A stretch of 64,000 bases of DNA from Amborella trichopoda (GCF_000471905.2 NW_006499905.1:3019398-3083397), one strand, 5' to 3'; counted from the stretch's first letter, positions 48,090-59,100 are shown. Notes: generated by a model not told the origin, from the letters alone. Program-made: numbers and translations.

Positions 48090-51000
48090 CTGTTCAGAAA
48101 TCACAATTAAGATCATAGTAAATAGCCGATCATGTTATATCAATCATAGCATCTCTATTTGGAAATAATATAAAACTTCTTTATACCCAAAACAATTATA
48201 TTCAAGTAAATCACAAACAATATAATGGACTACTAAGAATCATAGCCAATTGGGATCATCATCATCCAACAACAGGATGGAGGGTAATGACAGAGAGGTA
48301 GAACCATTTTTATATCTTGTTCCAGTCGGTACCCTTGTTTCGCCCCATCATTTCAATGATAGCATAGTGCACCTCATTTTAATCGAAGCATTCCTTCAAG
48401 TAAAAAGTAAGAATGACCCGAAACATTTTTCCTCTTCTTATGCTTTACAATTAACAAAAGAGAAACTTTCGAAGTTGATATTTTCTTTTTGAGAAAATGG
48501 AATTTCTCTCCAAATGCATGATTCTTGCATAGCTTTTATAGGGCACTATGTCATTCTTTTACAATTAATTCAACTACTCTATGCATTAATTGTTCTCAGC
48601 CCTTAGTTTGTTTATTACATGATATTTTTTCAATATCTTACTTATTTAATATTGTATTGCATTGGCTTATTATTTCACAGTTTTTATTAGCTGCTAGAAT
48701 TCCCAAGTGAACGGACAAATCCACACACAAGTGGCAAACTGAAGACCATAAAAAGGTAAACACGAGAAATTAGAATTGTTTTAAACACAAGATGGCAAAA
48801 TGATAAATAAACCACGGAAACAATCAGAAAATTTGGAAGTGAACTCTCTTTCGATTGCATCATGGTATGCCTAATAGAATAAGTTCATTTTGGATACACC
48901 TTGGTTTAGGGCTCAACTACTACTCTACCAGAAAAACAAGAACTAACTGCCTGAGAAGTCACTGCATATAAGTAGTAAAAGGGAAAAAGGGAAAAACACT
49001 TAAATATTCAACAGTTCATTTCTCCTCCCGATGCTCTTGGGTTTAGATTCTATTGCCTTTTCCATCACTCAGAAAAAACATGAAGAAATTAATAATTCCC
49101 CATAATGTCAATCTTGAAGTTGATTATGACTAAATACACACTTATGGTTAAATAGGTAAAGCAAGGAACATAAGACATCAGAAGTTAGAATTCTACAATT
49201 ATGACTAAATAGACACTGAAGATGATTCCATGAATGTGAATTGGTGGGCTTATCGCCAAGAAGTGCCACTTCCATGAAAGACACCTAAGCTTTTGGTCTA
49301 TGTGCCCCAGCCATGCTACTTTTCTCCAAAGTTTTGCGGGAGGTAATGGCAAAGTGTGTATTCCATCTATGTTGGGTAGAGTGGCCTTCTGTTTTTCTAA
49401 ATAGACGTACATTATCTCCACATATCAGCTACTATAGGGTTTCTGTGTGATTTGAAATTAAATGTTATACTTAAACCAGTAATCTATCTAAAAAAACAAA
49501 AATGACAGTGACAGTACAGAAGCATAAAAGTTAACCAGGCCGCATAGTATTTCAAGAATGAGATGAAGTTCACTCTGGCATAGATAAACAGAGAGAATAT
49601 GGAAGATGACTTTGTTTCCAGAAATAATCCCAAAATTTTGCATGCAACAACCACGAAGGGGATGTCTGATACAGACTCAGAAGCTGCACAACTAAGAACC
49701 CTGAGGCTGCAAACTATTACACAACAAGGGTTTCAGAATCCCAGAGATTTGAGGCAGGCCCCACACTTGGTTTTCGAAATGTGCAGGAAAAAATGAATTA
49801 CTCTGTACTAGATATCCAAGAGAGTAAAAAATAAATAAAATCCAGAGAAACATAAGCAACTCATGCATATATAATTCTAATAACCGACAAAACACATAAA
49901 GGTACTGTCTCATATAATTGAATCCTACTTTCAATTGTTAGAATGGATATATGCACTGCAATAGTCTACTTGTTACAATGAATACTTGTTTGAATTTGCA
50001 GTTCCAATAGCCCTTACATGTTATATTCGACAAATGATTCATGCCCATTACTAAAATTTAAGACTATTCTTCACTCAGTTGGGAGAGCATCCGTGATCAA
50101 ACTTAATATCTGAATGTCAAGTGTTTAATCCATGAGCGCCACATTGTAAAAGAATGGTTTTCTTGTGACATGACATCATGAGAGAATAATGGCCATTATA
50201 AGATATTTTAAAGTTCAATAGTCGAACTGAGTGCACATGAGTAGATACACTTTCAATATTTTGACCCCTTCACAAACAGAAGAGATCAAGATATTTTTCA
50301 TGTTAGCATATTGTATACAATTCTAGCGAATTCTAGAAGATGCACATTTCTAGTCTTACTAGTGTCAATCAGTATTTTCTCCATAAGCATCTTGTTAAAC
50401 ATGAACCTGGGGTCATACAAGTTTGCATGCTCTAGACCATCTAGCACTATGGAGCTGATTGAAGTGAGGTTCTTTCCTTTTTCCCTGATAAACAATGGTT
50501 GAATAAGAATAAGTATACATCCAGTTTGCAACACAGGCAGACATTTATTGACCCATACTGATCAGACATGCAAGCGATATGAGAAAAACCATCACAGTTC
50601 AGGTCTAAGTTTACTGATGCCGAGAAAAAAGGTTTGGGAAGCTTAATCCCTCAAAAGCATTCCCCCAAGTTTTCAATAACATGTTTCTGGATAATGCTTT
50701 CACAATTGGAATCTCTTTGTAGATCATCACCTACAATATGCATATCATTAATAGGGATGAATGTGAATATAAGAGGACGGCATTCCATAACGTTCTTGTG
50801 AGAATGAGGTGGAACAATTGAACAAGAACAAATCATATTTGCTGCCCATAAAAACCCGACTCTGAGGTAAAACTAAAGGTTTCCTTGACAGAGACATTAG
50901 TAATTACTGGGAGCCTCATAAAGGACTCTCATCATGTAAAAGTTACTGATAATTAGAATATGTGTTGAAAGAGATTAGACACAGTTTAGATGAGGAATGC

Positions 51001-52005
51001 CCCACAATATATATTAACTGTAAGGGCAGCAGATCCATTTAGTGTGCCTAAGATCAGCTATAATTGAAGAACAACATAGAGAACACATGAGGTAGTATAA
51101 ACTAACAAACGCGAAGAGAGCTCCAAGTAAAATCCTAGGGATGATCATGGTACTCGAATTCCAAAGTATAATAAGTACTTGAGCTCCAAGTAGTCCATGC
51201 ATATATGTTCATCATCTCCATTACCTTTGAGAAACTTCTGAATTTAAATTACAACTCATACAATGATTAGAGATACTGAAAATGAACCAAAGTTCAAGAT
51301 TTGTGCTACACAATACACATGGAAGTGACTTGGCAACCATGATCCTTGTATATAAGAAAGAAAAGCAAAGATACGGAGCAAGGTGTGGAGGCTTCCATAC
51401 ATCCAAAGGAGCTTCTTTTAGTAGTCCTTGGCCATGGCAATGAATGGGCACAACCAAAGCACAAATGAGCTAGAAATACATGCATTAACAAAAATATCCG
51501 CATCAATGAAAAAAAGCTAGACGCGAACATAAAAGAAAATATCAGAAAATGACAAACCTAAAATTTTAAGTATCCTCTTCTATGAAGGCCATTACTGCAC
51601 AGCATAAAACCAAGCAATTCGAAGATTTCACGATGTAGGAAGCCCTAAGAAGAATTCTAGTTCTTCTCTTGATTTTTGAAATAAGAAACTAGTTGTATCA
51701 AAAGACAATTGGAGAGAGGGAATATGGCAGCGAAATTTAAAGGAGACACCTGTTTTGTAGGATTCATGAATCTTACTTAAGGGGTCATGTTGAGAGAAGA
51801 AAGTTACAATATGCAGATCCTATCATGCCCACCTTGATCATATGATACCCAACCTAGCATGTAAGAGGCGAAAGACCCCAAATTCACTTATGCGAGCCAT
51901 GTCTAAATTGAATATAAGTTTTGTCCGAACTCTGAAAGAATTTAGGCATTTTGATACATACACACATACATGCATGCATGCATGCATATGTATATACATC
52001 CATAC
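48090..52005. other. Upstream side of DeSI, no supported gene
   Basis: I searched by eye for the missing DeSI exons (NVYDLTP, FHSGIE) on the minus strand and found none. The stretch holds a possible tRNA-derived SINE fossil (50,068-50,155) and an ATGC/CATG repeat near 51,965-51,990. If DeSI is intact, this region is an intron. Confidence 0.5.
50068..50155 (+). mobile_element. Possible tRNA-derived SINE or tRNA fossil
   Basis: CACTCAGTTGGGAGAGCATC resembles a tRNA A-box with D-loop, and GTGTTTAATCC about 40 bases later resembles a degenerate B-box (GGTTCGANTCC). The ends do not pair as an acceptor stem and no CCA-side structure is visible, so it is not a working tRNA gene. Confidence 0.35.
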
Positions 52006-52445
52006 AGGGTGTGATTTGTATAAGACTGAGGCCCTAAACAATCAAAGTAAGGCCCACCTTCAAATAGTGTCGAAAGATGTTGTCTCAATACTGGAAATCT
52101 TTGTGATGGTCTAAAAATTTATTTTCATCTCTAATTATAAAATTTAAAACTTAAAAGACATAGTAGATTGAGTAGCTCTATGAACATTTGAAAATTGACA
52201 GTCCAGAAAATCCATTACAAGATGAACTATTTCCAAGACTTGAAATCCATTTTTTCTCATATTCATACATCTTGAGGTAGAGATGATCAATTTGAAATCC
52301 ATTTTTTCTCATGTTTCGTACATTTTGAGGTCAAGATGACCAATTTGCGGCTTTTTTGGGCATTGACACAACCTCTTCTAGTGATTTTTTTGAGGTGTTC
52401 AATAATTTGATTATTTAGGACCTCACCCATATAAATTTTTTTTCC
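52006..52445 (-). mobile_element. MITE family A, copy 5, next to viral copy A
   Basis: Reverse orientation, starting AGGGTGTGATTTGTATAAG and ending ATATAAATTTTTTTTCC; tips share CCTAAA.AATCAAA. It is 440 bp because of a ~57-bp internal tandem duplication (GAAATCCATTTTTTCTCAT at about 52,245 and 52,301); without it the length matches the other copies. It stops exactly where a (TA)n tract and the viral sequence begin. Confidence 0.8.
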
Positions 52446-52467
52446 ATATATATATATATATATATAT
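52446..52467. repeat. (TA)n at the lower border of viral copy A
   Basis: Eleven TA units separate the MITE end (TTTCC) from the broken movement-protein frame of copy A. Confidence 0.9.
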
Positions 52468-52472
52468 GGAAA

Positions 52473-53065
52473 AATATATAACAGATTCTATAAACAAAAA
52501 CTAAGTTTTGAGATTCAGGATCCATATCAAAACCTTGAGTTTTTAGATTCAAAGTTAAAACCTTCAAAAGATTTGAATCAGATAAGACCACCGGAAAATT
52601 CGGAAAGCAATTAAAATATATAGGACCATTGCAAAGAGTTGATTCGACGAGTCCTAATAAAGAATTGGTGAACATTCTATGTCTGTTATCCCTTAAGGAA
52701 AGCAAAACAGAGTTGTTTAACCCTGTCCTGGTTAAGGGTTTAATAGCTATCTGGACTAGGCCAATATGCAAATAGTTAAAATCTTTTCTTTTATGTTCTT
52801 TAACCATCCTTGAGGATAGGAATTGGAAACTATCTTGAGTTTCCATGACAGAAATAGTTTTCTCAATAGTTTTAATTGAGAAGCTACTTTTAAAATCAAA
52901 AGCCCCTTTTTTATAAACACCCGTTATAAGAACTTTTGGGATGTTCCAATTTTGGATTTGTTTTTTGATATTATTGATAATAACTTCTTCTTTATTATTT
53001 ACACGAAGTGTGCTGGTAGAAGCTGTCCTACTAGATAGCGTTCTGAACAAATTTGTCATATTCAA
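52473..53065 (-). pseudogene. Viral copy A: movement protein, N-terminal fragment
   Basis: About 197 residues, from an ATG at 53,065, closely matching the first part of the copy B movement protein (roughly two residues in three identical by eye), including NWNIP, IKPLTR, YFNCFPNF and LTLNLKTQGFDM. Viral homology ends just after FVYRICY, where the frame enters the (TA)n tract and then the MITE. Related to the 30K-type movement proteins of Caulimoviridae. Confidence 0.8.
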
Positions 53066-53217
53066 TTTTACAGTCTTAATCTGATCAATTAGAAACAGTC
53101 CCCTACACCTTCCCAGCCCTCTAGCTCAACGGTGATCTTTGGGTCACAATGACTTTAGATTTGACTAAAAAAATCTAAATTTGCACAGTTAATCAGTTCA
53201 CCACTGAATAGAACCCG

Positions 53218-53229
53218 GCTCTGATACCA
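53218..53229 (-). promoter_or_regulatory. Viral copy A: tRNA-Met primer-binding site
   Basis: The minus strand reads TGGTATCAGAGC, the complement of the 3' end of plant initiator tRNA-Met used to prime minus-strand DNA synthesis. It lies ~150 bases before the movement-protein start, the expected position. Confidence 0.9.
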
Positions 53230-53363
53230 TATAATGACAACAGAGTAGAAATAACTAATTAACAGAACTAGAACAATAAAATGCAAAGCAACAAGAATAT
53301 AATAAACAACACAACATGAACAATAGAACCAGGACTAATAAAACATAGGAACAAAAACTTACA

Positions 53364-53455
53364 TAAGATAAGCTTGATACACCACCAGGGTAGTTCAGAC
53401 AACGGAATAGAAATAAATAAGATAAGCTTGATACACCTAAAGGGTAGTTCACTTC
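53364..53455. repeat. 54-bp tandem duplication in the copy A leader
   Basis: TAAGATAAGCTTGATACACC starts at 53,364 and again at 53,418, each followed shortly by GGTAGTTCA. Copy B has different duplications in its leader. Confidence 0.8.
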
Positions 53456-53597
53456 TGCTCGAGCCAATACACTCAATACACAAGTACTTAGACTAATACT
53501 GAAACTCTCATACTCAAACTTCCAACACTCTACTCAAACAAGCACTCAAACACTCAGACTATTTTTTCTCTCCCCCTTAATGTATGTGGGTTCCTCC

Positions 53598-53604
53598 TTT
53601 TATA
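53598..53604 (-). promoter_or_regulatory. Viral copy A: TATA box
   Basis: TATAAAA on the minus strand, in TCTATAAAAGGAGG, ~375 bases before the primer site. It matches the TATAAAAGGGGG of copy B and the general form of pararetroviral full-length-transcript promoters. Confidence 0.75.
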
Positions 53605-53643
53605 GATGGGAAGTAGCCGGATTTGAAATGGTTTAAAATCCGC

Positions 53644-53814
53644 ACCGACCTCTTTAATAATGCACCGACACCTTTTCGAAAAGTAAGATTCCATTTGCAT
53701 AGTGGAAAGGTGCCACGTATTCTTGCTAAAGTAAAAAGTTTGTCGGTAGCTACAGTAATTTGTCGGTGGCCATAATACCCTTGTATTTTGTCGGTGGTTT
53801 TAGGGACACGTGTC
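53644..53814 (-). promoter_or_regulatory. Viral copy A: cluster of DRE/CRT cores plus an ABRE-like palindrome
   Basis: RCCGAC (DRE/CRT core) occurs five times upstream of the TATA box: plus strand at 53,644 and 53,664; minus strand at 53,742-53,747, 53,762-53,767 and 53,790-53,795. GACACGTGTC at 53,805-53,814 contains an ACGTGTC ABRE core on both strands. Motifs are seen directly; stress response is inferred. Confidence 0.5.
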
Positions 53815-53861
53815 CTGAGTAGGTTTGGAGTCGTACCGTCCCTGCGTAAGAATTTATTTTA

Positions 53862-54960
53862 GCTCATTGGAGGAAAGCTGATCCCTGTACAGTCACCACC
53901 ATTTAGAGGGCTATAATCCTCAGTCTCCTCTTCTTCTTTTGTTGATGTAGACATTTTATCAACATCTTCTTCAAGTGCTAATAGTAGCTTCCTTTTAAGT
54001 TCTGCTTTTGATAATTTTGGATTCTTCTGTTGCATTATTGCAACGTATTGTTTCATCCATATTAGAATTTTGTGAGGAAGGTACTAATTTCATATAAATT
54101 TTTTCCAGATCCAAGGAGTTATTTTTATAGTTGTCAAACCATTTTATCGATATTTGCCTGCATAACTCTGGGATATAATCCCATCTATCCATATCGTCTT
54201 TTGAAAGCTGGTATATCATTTAAGAATCCAAGGGGCCTAATATAAGGCCATGAAGTAGAAATGATAGTCTCTTTTTAAACAATATTTATTGTAGTCAGAA
54301 AAATTTCTATGTGATTCTTGCATTTTTGTAGGAAGTATCTGGCTGCAGGATCCCCATAAAAAGAACCAATTTTTTAACAAGTTAGGGAATTCTACAAGTT
54401 CAGTTATTTTAAACTGCACATACCAATTATGTGAATTCTTGGTATTTTGATAGGCAAATACTTCATCCCATGCTTTTATATATTCGAATAATGGTAGGAT
54501 TTAATTTTAAATCCTCTAGTATTTAACATCCTTAGTTTTAAAGGATCAAGTCCCCAATCTCTATAAGAGATGATCTTATGAATTTGGATTTTTGAGTACG
54601 CAATTTCTGCATCATTATTTCTATAGTGGTGAACTATAGTCACCAATCCTGTTTCCATGAGTATGGCCTCATACCATTCTCTACATTTTTGGCCTCATAC
54701 CATTCTCTACATTTTTCTCCCATATTGGGATGCATGTGGTTTCGTAAATATATTGCTGCTATTTCAGTAGGATTTTTTGTTTTGTGATCATTTTTAACGA
54801 CTATGAGTGGTATACAAGTCGTCTCAAGAAAAAGAGTTCTATTAGCAATCTGACCAGGACTATTAGTGCTTAAAGGAGATTGTTAGGGAGATATATCAAT
54901 CTCTTGAACTTGCGTTCTTATTAAAGCACTTGGAGATGTTGATGGTGTAGCCACCTTTAC
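53862..54960 (-). pseudogene. Viral copy A: ORF2, function unknown, broken
   Basis: Minus-strand pieces match ORF2 of copy B: REWYEAIL.ETG, IAYSKIQI.KI, YRDWGLDPL, then a C-terminal part ending in an acidic EEETEDYSPLNGGD-like tail. Several stops and frame changes interrupt it. It lies between RNase H and the promoter, the place of florendovirus ORF2. Trp- and Tyr-rich; no membrane segment, no zinc motif and no enzyme motif I can name. Confidence 0.65.
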
Positions 54961-54989
54961 CCGGACTGAGAACTATATCCATTGGGTGA

Positions 54990-56631
54990 TTTTGATTTTG
55001 CTTTCTCCTGCCTTCCCTACAAAAATTCTCTGGTCAAAAAGTCAGGAAGATGGTTACTTTTACCATTAATGTATTCAATTGTAAATTCAAACGCTAAAAG
55101 GATGCCCTGCCATCGAGCAAATATTTGTTTTGAGACGAGATTTTTACATCTTTTTCAAGGATATCTTTAGCTGCCTTACAATCAGTACGAATAAGAAACC
55201 ATTGATTTACCAGGTCGCTCTGGAATTTAGTTACACAATGAACAATGCAAGAGTTTCTTTTTTAACAATGGAATAGTTTTGTTGAGCTGCGTTCCCAATT
55301 TTTGAAACATATCGAACCAATTGTTCTTGCTCATGAAGTTTTTGTTTAAGTACGCCACCTAACCCATGTTCAAAGACATCAGTTTCAATAATTTTAAAAG
55401 CTGTAGGATTAGATAATGCCAAGCAAAGTAATTCTTTGGCTTTCAATTTTAGTTTTCTGACTGCTCTGATACGTTCGTTAGTCCAATAGGAGGGTTCTTT
55501 TTCAACCGTTGAAACAAAAGCTTAGCGTCGATAGCAAGGTCCTTATAAAAATCAGAGATATAATTTAGGCAACCAAGAAACCATTGAAGTTCAGTTTTGT
55601 CCTCAATGACATTTGGGAATTTTGACGCAAATTCAATTGCCCTATCAATGGGAATAATCCTTCTTTGATAAATGTTACGTCCAAGAAACCTTATTTTTGT
55701 TTGAAAAAGATTTATCTTTTTTGCTGATACCACCAACCCAGCAGTTTTAACAGCTTTTAAAAATGTGCTTAGATGTTTCCAATGATGATCAATGGATTCG
55801 AAAAAAACAAGCACATCATCAATGTATACAATCATGAATTTGGTATAAGGATTGAATATATCATTCATAATGTTTTGAAATTCAGATGGTGCATTTTAAA
55901 AACCAAAAGGCATAACGTTCCATTCATAATGCCCGAAAGGGATATTAAAGGTTGTTTTATACCTATCCTTTTCTATTATTTGGATTAGCCAATATCCAGA
56001 TTTTAAGTCAAATTTTAAAAATACGCAAGCATTTACCAATCTATCTAAGAGATCTCTTTTATTTGGAATTGGATACCGAATCCATCTTAAGGCTTTATTT
56101 AATGGTTTATAATTTATAACCAATCGAGGGGCTCCTCTTTCGATTTCAAAAGCCTTCTCAACATAAAAGGTTGAGCAGCTCCAGGGTGAGGAACTTTTTC
56201 TGATAAGTTTTTTATCAAGTAATTCTTGTATTTCTTTTTTACAAATTTCAAGGAGCCTACTATTCATTTGAATAGGCCTTGCTTTTGTAGGTATTTTTCG
56301 TTCATCGAAACCTGGTTCATAAGGAAGTTCAACTATATGTTATTTTCTATTCGGAAAAGTATTAGGGACATCGGAGCATATTTCTTTTTCAAGAATTGTT
56401 TTAAAAGTACTAATTTTATTTTGTAATTCTGGAGATAGTAATTTTTTCTTCAATGGTTTTATACATGATCGCCTCTTTTAGATAAAAAAAGAATTTTTCC
56501 TTAGTAGAGATTTTATTCTTAATGTTATTTATTTCATGAACTCTAGGCTTATCTATGAAGGTAAATTTTACCTCATGTCCCCCAATGTTAGCCTCAATAC
56601 CAGTACCATCAATTTTGATAAGGTAAAGCAT
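54990..56631 (-). pseudogene. Viral copy A: polyprotein C-terminus (protease end, RT, RNase H)
   Basis: Protease end: GTGIEANIGGHEVKF near 56,600, with GTPFLN just upstream. RT: KPLNKALRWIRYPIP, then PFGHYEWNVMPFGF (to about 55,898), a break, and the active site YIDD at 55,815-55,826. RNase H: ETD..EHGLGGVLKQKL at about 55,390-55,340 and an end near LPDFLTREF. At least two frame changes and several stops occur (near 55,870-55,895 and 55,447). Dead copy. Confidence 0.85.
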
Positions 56632-56753
56632 ATTTAGGAATGGGGTTCCAACAATATAAAGAAGAATTAAGGGATGCTTTTCAGAAAAAGTTTTAACAAA
56701 TTTATAATACCAGTAAGGTAATGAAAAAAGAAGGGATTAAGCTTCGCATACCT

Positions 56754-56755
<2 letters not shown>

Positions 56756-56794
<39 letters not shown>

Positions 56795-56995
56795 GTAACT
56801 ACTATAGTAGTAGTAGGTAGAGTAGGAGACGTACGATACTCTACTACTTCGTTTAGGTTAGTTAGTAGTCGACACTACTANNNNNNNNNNNNNNNNNNNN
56901 GTAAGTAGTAGTTCTTACGTAAAGTTAAATTAAATTAATTAATAACTACGTAAGTAAGTAAGTAAAGAAAGGAAGTAAGTACTCGTCACTACTAC

Positions 56996-57032
<37 letters not shown>
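56756..57032. other. (TA)n tracts around an assembly gap between the viral copies
   Basis: (TA)n at 56,756-56,790 and 56,999-57,032 bracket 20 N (56,881-56,900). Between them are short words built from GTA, TAC and TAG (GTACGTAACTACTATAGTAG and similar) unlike neighbouring DNA. The true length and content between the two viral copies are unknown. Confidence 0.85.
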
Positions 57033-57034
<2 letters not shown>

Positions 57035-57044
57035 AACAACCTTT

Positions 57045-57439
57045 GAATAGTAATTAGGTGGAATGGGAGCAGTCAGATCTTCATCTTGTGGTTTAGAATG
57101 CACATCACTATATGAATTTTAATATTTTTTCTAAAAATCAGGTCATAATGAAATTTTAGACGTGTATACTAAAAAATAGGGCGCACAATTAAAAAATATT
57201 TTCCAAAATATAAAATGACCGAAATACAACTGAAAAATGATGGGGGAAATGTGGTCATTTCAAATTATTGAAAATATTTTTTTTTATATTTTTATATGGT
57301 GGGCAATAGTGTTAGGTATATACACCCAAAATTTTATCTTAATTAGATTTATAGAAAAAATTAAAATTAAAATAGTGATATGTATTTTGAACCACTCGAT
57401 GAATATCTAACGACTGGGATTCCACCTATATTACTATTC
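57045..57439. mobile_element. ~395-bp MITE-like element between the viral copies
   Basis: GAATAGTAATTAGGTGGAAT at the left is inverted at the right as GAATAGTAATATAGGTGGAAT (read inward), with AGTC and AGAT conserved further in. The middle is AT-rich and non-coding. It sits between two (TA)n tracts. Confidence 0.6.
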
Positions 57440-57477
57440 ATTATAGCTGCCCAGCTATTGTTAGCTTTAGCATTTTC

Positions 57478-57498
57478 TATATATATATATATATATAT
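57478..57498. repeat. (TA)n at the lower border of viral copy B
   Basis: About ten TA units directly precede the ORF2 region of copy B. Confidence 0.9.
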
Positions 57499-57536
57499 CT
57501 TCTAATCATCTTCCTAATTTTCTTACCCTTGAATTT

Positions 57537-58732
57537 TTGCAGGAGGGGCAAGAGGAGGCAATTAGCCAACATCTGCAAAATTCCTTATATAATCTAAATA
57601 ATCTGAATATGAATATGAATACTGATAGAGGAAAAGCCATTGTTCCATCATCCCCTGTAGGTTCCCCTATAATAAGTTACCCACCATCATCACCTATTCG
57701 AACTATATCAAATTATCCAGAACATTCCAGCCAAATAGGCCTTTACCAGACACCAGTATTCTTAAAATCTCCAATCCCAAATAAATTATTGCCCTCTCGT
57801 AAATCCCAATTTGAAGAAACTACCTTTTTAATATATTTCATTATTGAAGACGAGCATATAATGTTAGAACCAGAAAAAATTGCTAGTCTCTATTTACTAA
57901 ATAATTTAAACCCTTCCAATGGGAATAAAACTCGAGAATGGTATGAGGCCATTCTCCTTGAAACAGGCTCTATTACTCTGGCCCACTTTTACCAAAAAAA
58001 AACCAATATAGTTGCATATTCAAAAATGCAAATAAGAAAAATACTGACATACAAAGATTGGGGCTCAGATCCCTTAAGAGGAAAGAAATTACAGGCTCCT
58101 GAATTCCATGTTAAATACTATAAATATTCAGAATATATTGATGCCTGGCATAAATATTTGCCCTCCAAAATAACAACAATTCTCATACCAAGTTTATCCA
58201 GATAAAAGCATCCATTACTGAACCATTCCCTAATGGGTTCAGAAACTGGTTTATGATATGGGGATCAGGATCTCAGATTCTACCTCAAAGGTTACAGCTA
58301 TCAAGCTAAATTTGTAGAATACAATAATAAAAACCCAAATATTGACTATCATCTATACTTCATGGCTTTATATCAAATTCCCTGAATCATGAAGTGGAAT
58401 TTTGGAATTTCAGAAAATCTCATTAATAATTTTGAATATATTCCCAGATTGGGAAAGAAAATTTATATCAAATTGAGGGGTGTTTTTGAGAATCAAGCCC
58501 TTGAGCCAGACAATATTAAATACCAGGGCATGCCTCATATGAAAACCCAAATAATTTATCAGAATACATCCAAAGAATGCGGAAGCAAAATCCCTTGGCA
58601 ACTAAAGAAGAACTCCAAACGCAGTTACTCCAGATTTTCGAAGAAGAAGCAAAAAAAATGACTACATCCTCCAATAATGAAGAAGAAACTTACCACGAAG
58701 ATGATGACAAGTTTTCCCAAAAGCCCAAATAG
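57537..58732 (+). pseudogene. Viral copy B: ORF2, function unknown
   Basis: Open from the (TA)n border to a TAA at 58,203, then continuing in other frames to TAG 58,730-58,732. The N-terminal part is Pro/Ser-rich (SPVGSPIISYPPSSP); the central part matches copy A (REWYEAILLETG, VAYSKMQIRKI, YKDWGSDPL); the C-terminus is acidic (EEETYHEDDDK). No ATG stands at the left border; the first in-frame ATG is at 57,609, so the true start may have been cut off at integration. The position before the promoter equals florendovirus ORF2. I can assign no function. Confidence 0.65.
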
Positions 58733-58866
58733 TTCAAGGTCAAAGCCCAAACAACAACCCAATATAATCAATACAATATTCCCTACCACTACCTCTTTGT
58801 CTTCCACTCAAAGATTCCTTGTCTCCCACTCAACAAAAACGACAAAAGTAAAAGCCAACCGTACCT

Positions 58867-58998
58867 GCCACCTATCTCAATAGTACCTTGCCGACACTAC
58901 AGTACCTTGCCACCTGTCTCAATAGTACCTTGCCGACACGACAGTACCCTGCCACCTGTCAGCAACAGTATCCTACCGACACATGCCGACAATACAGT
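58867..58998 (+). promoter_or_regulatory. Viral copy B: three 42-bp upstream repeats with DRE/CRT cores
   Basis: Units start GCCACCTRTCTCAATAGTAC at 58,867 and 58,909, with a divergent third at 58,951. RCCGAC cores lie at 58,890, 58,932, 58,975 and 58,985. They end ~105 bases before the TATA box, the place of enhancer repeats in pararetroviral promoters. Regulatory role is inferred. Confidence 0.55.
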
Positions 58999-59100
58999 GT
59001 ACATCTTTGCTTTTTCATCAATGTCTTATGAAGCGCCATCTGTCCGGATCTGAAGCCAAAAATACAAAAGCAATCTATAACCTGCTCGAAGTCCAGTGGC

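Larger units (their letters stand above)
52470..56757 (-). mobile_element. Endogenous pararetrovirus copy A (Caulimoviridae, florendovirus-like)
   Basis: A 4.3-kb minus-strand segment of a reverse-transcribing plant DNA virus. In transcription order it holds the end of the protease, RT (YIDD), RNase H, a second ORF of unknown function, a promoter with TATAAAA, a leader with a tRNA-Met primer site, and the first ~200 residues of the movement protein. A circular genome linearised inside the protease would give this order up to the break. Two-ORF layout (polyprotein, then ORF2) fits the florendoviruses rather than single-ORF petuviruses. Both ends meet (TA)n tracts. Frames are interrupted by stops and shifts, so it is not an expressed virus. 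Confidence 0.85.

Noticed and set aside
49561..49610. FHSG-like reading (EVHSGID) near 49,577 as the missing DeSI exon
   Set aside because: It is on the plus strand, opposite to the gene, and lacks the NVYDLTP context.
50068..50155. Functional tRNA gene
   Set aside because: No acceptor stem pairing and a degenerate B-box.
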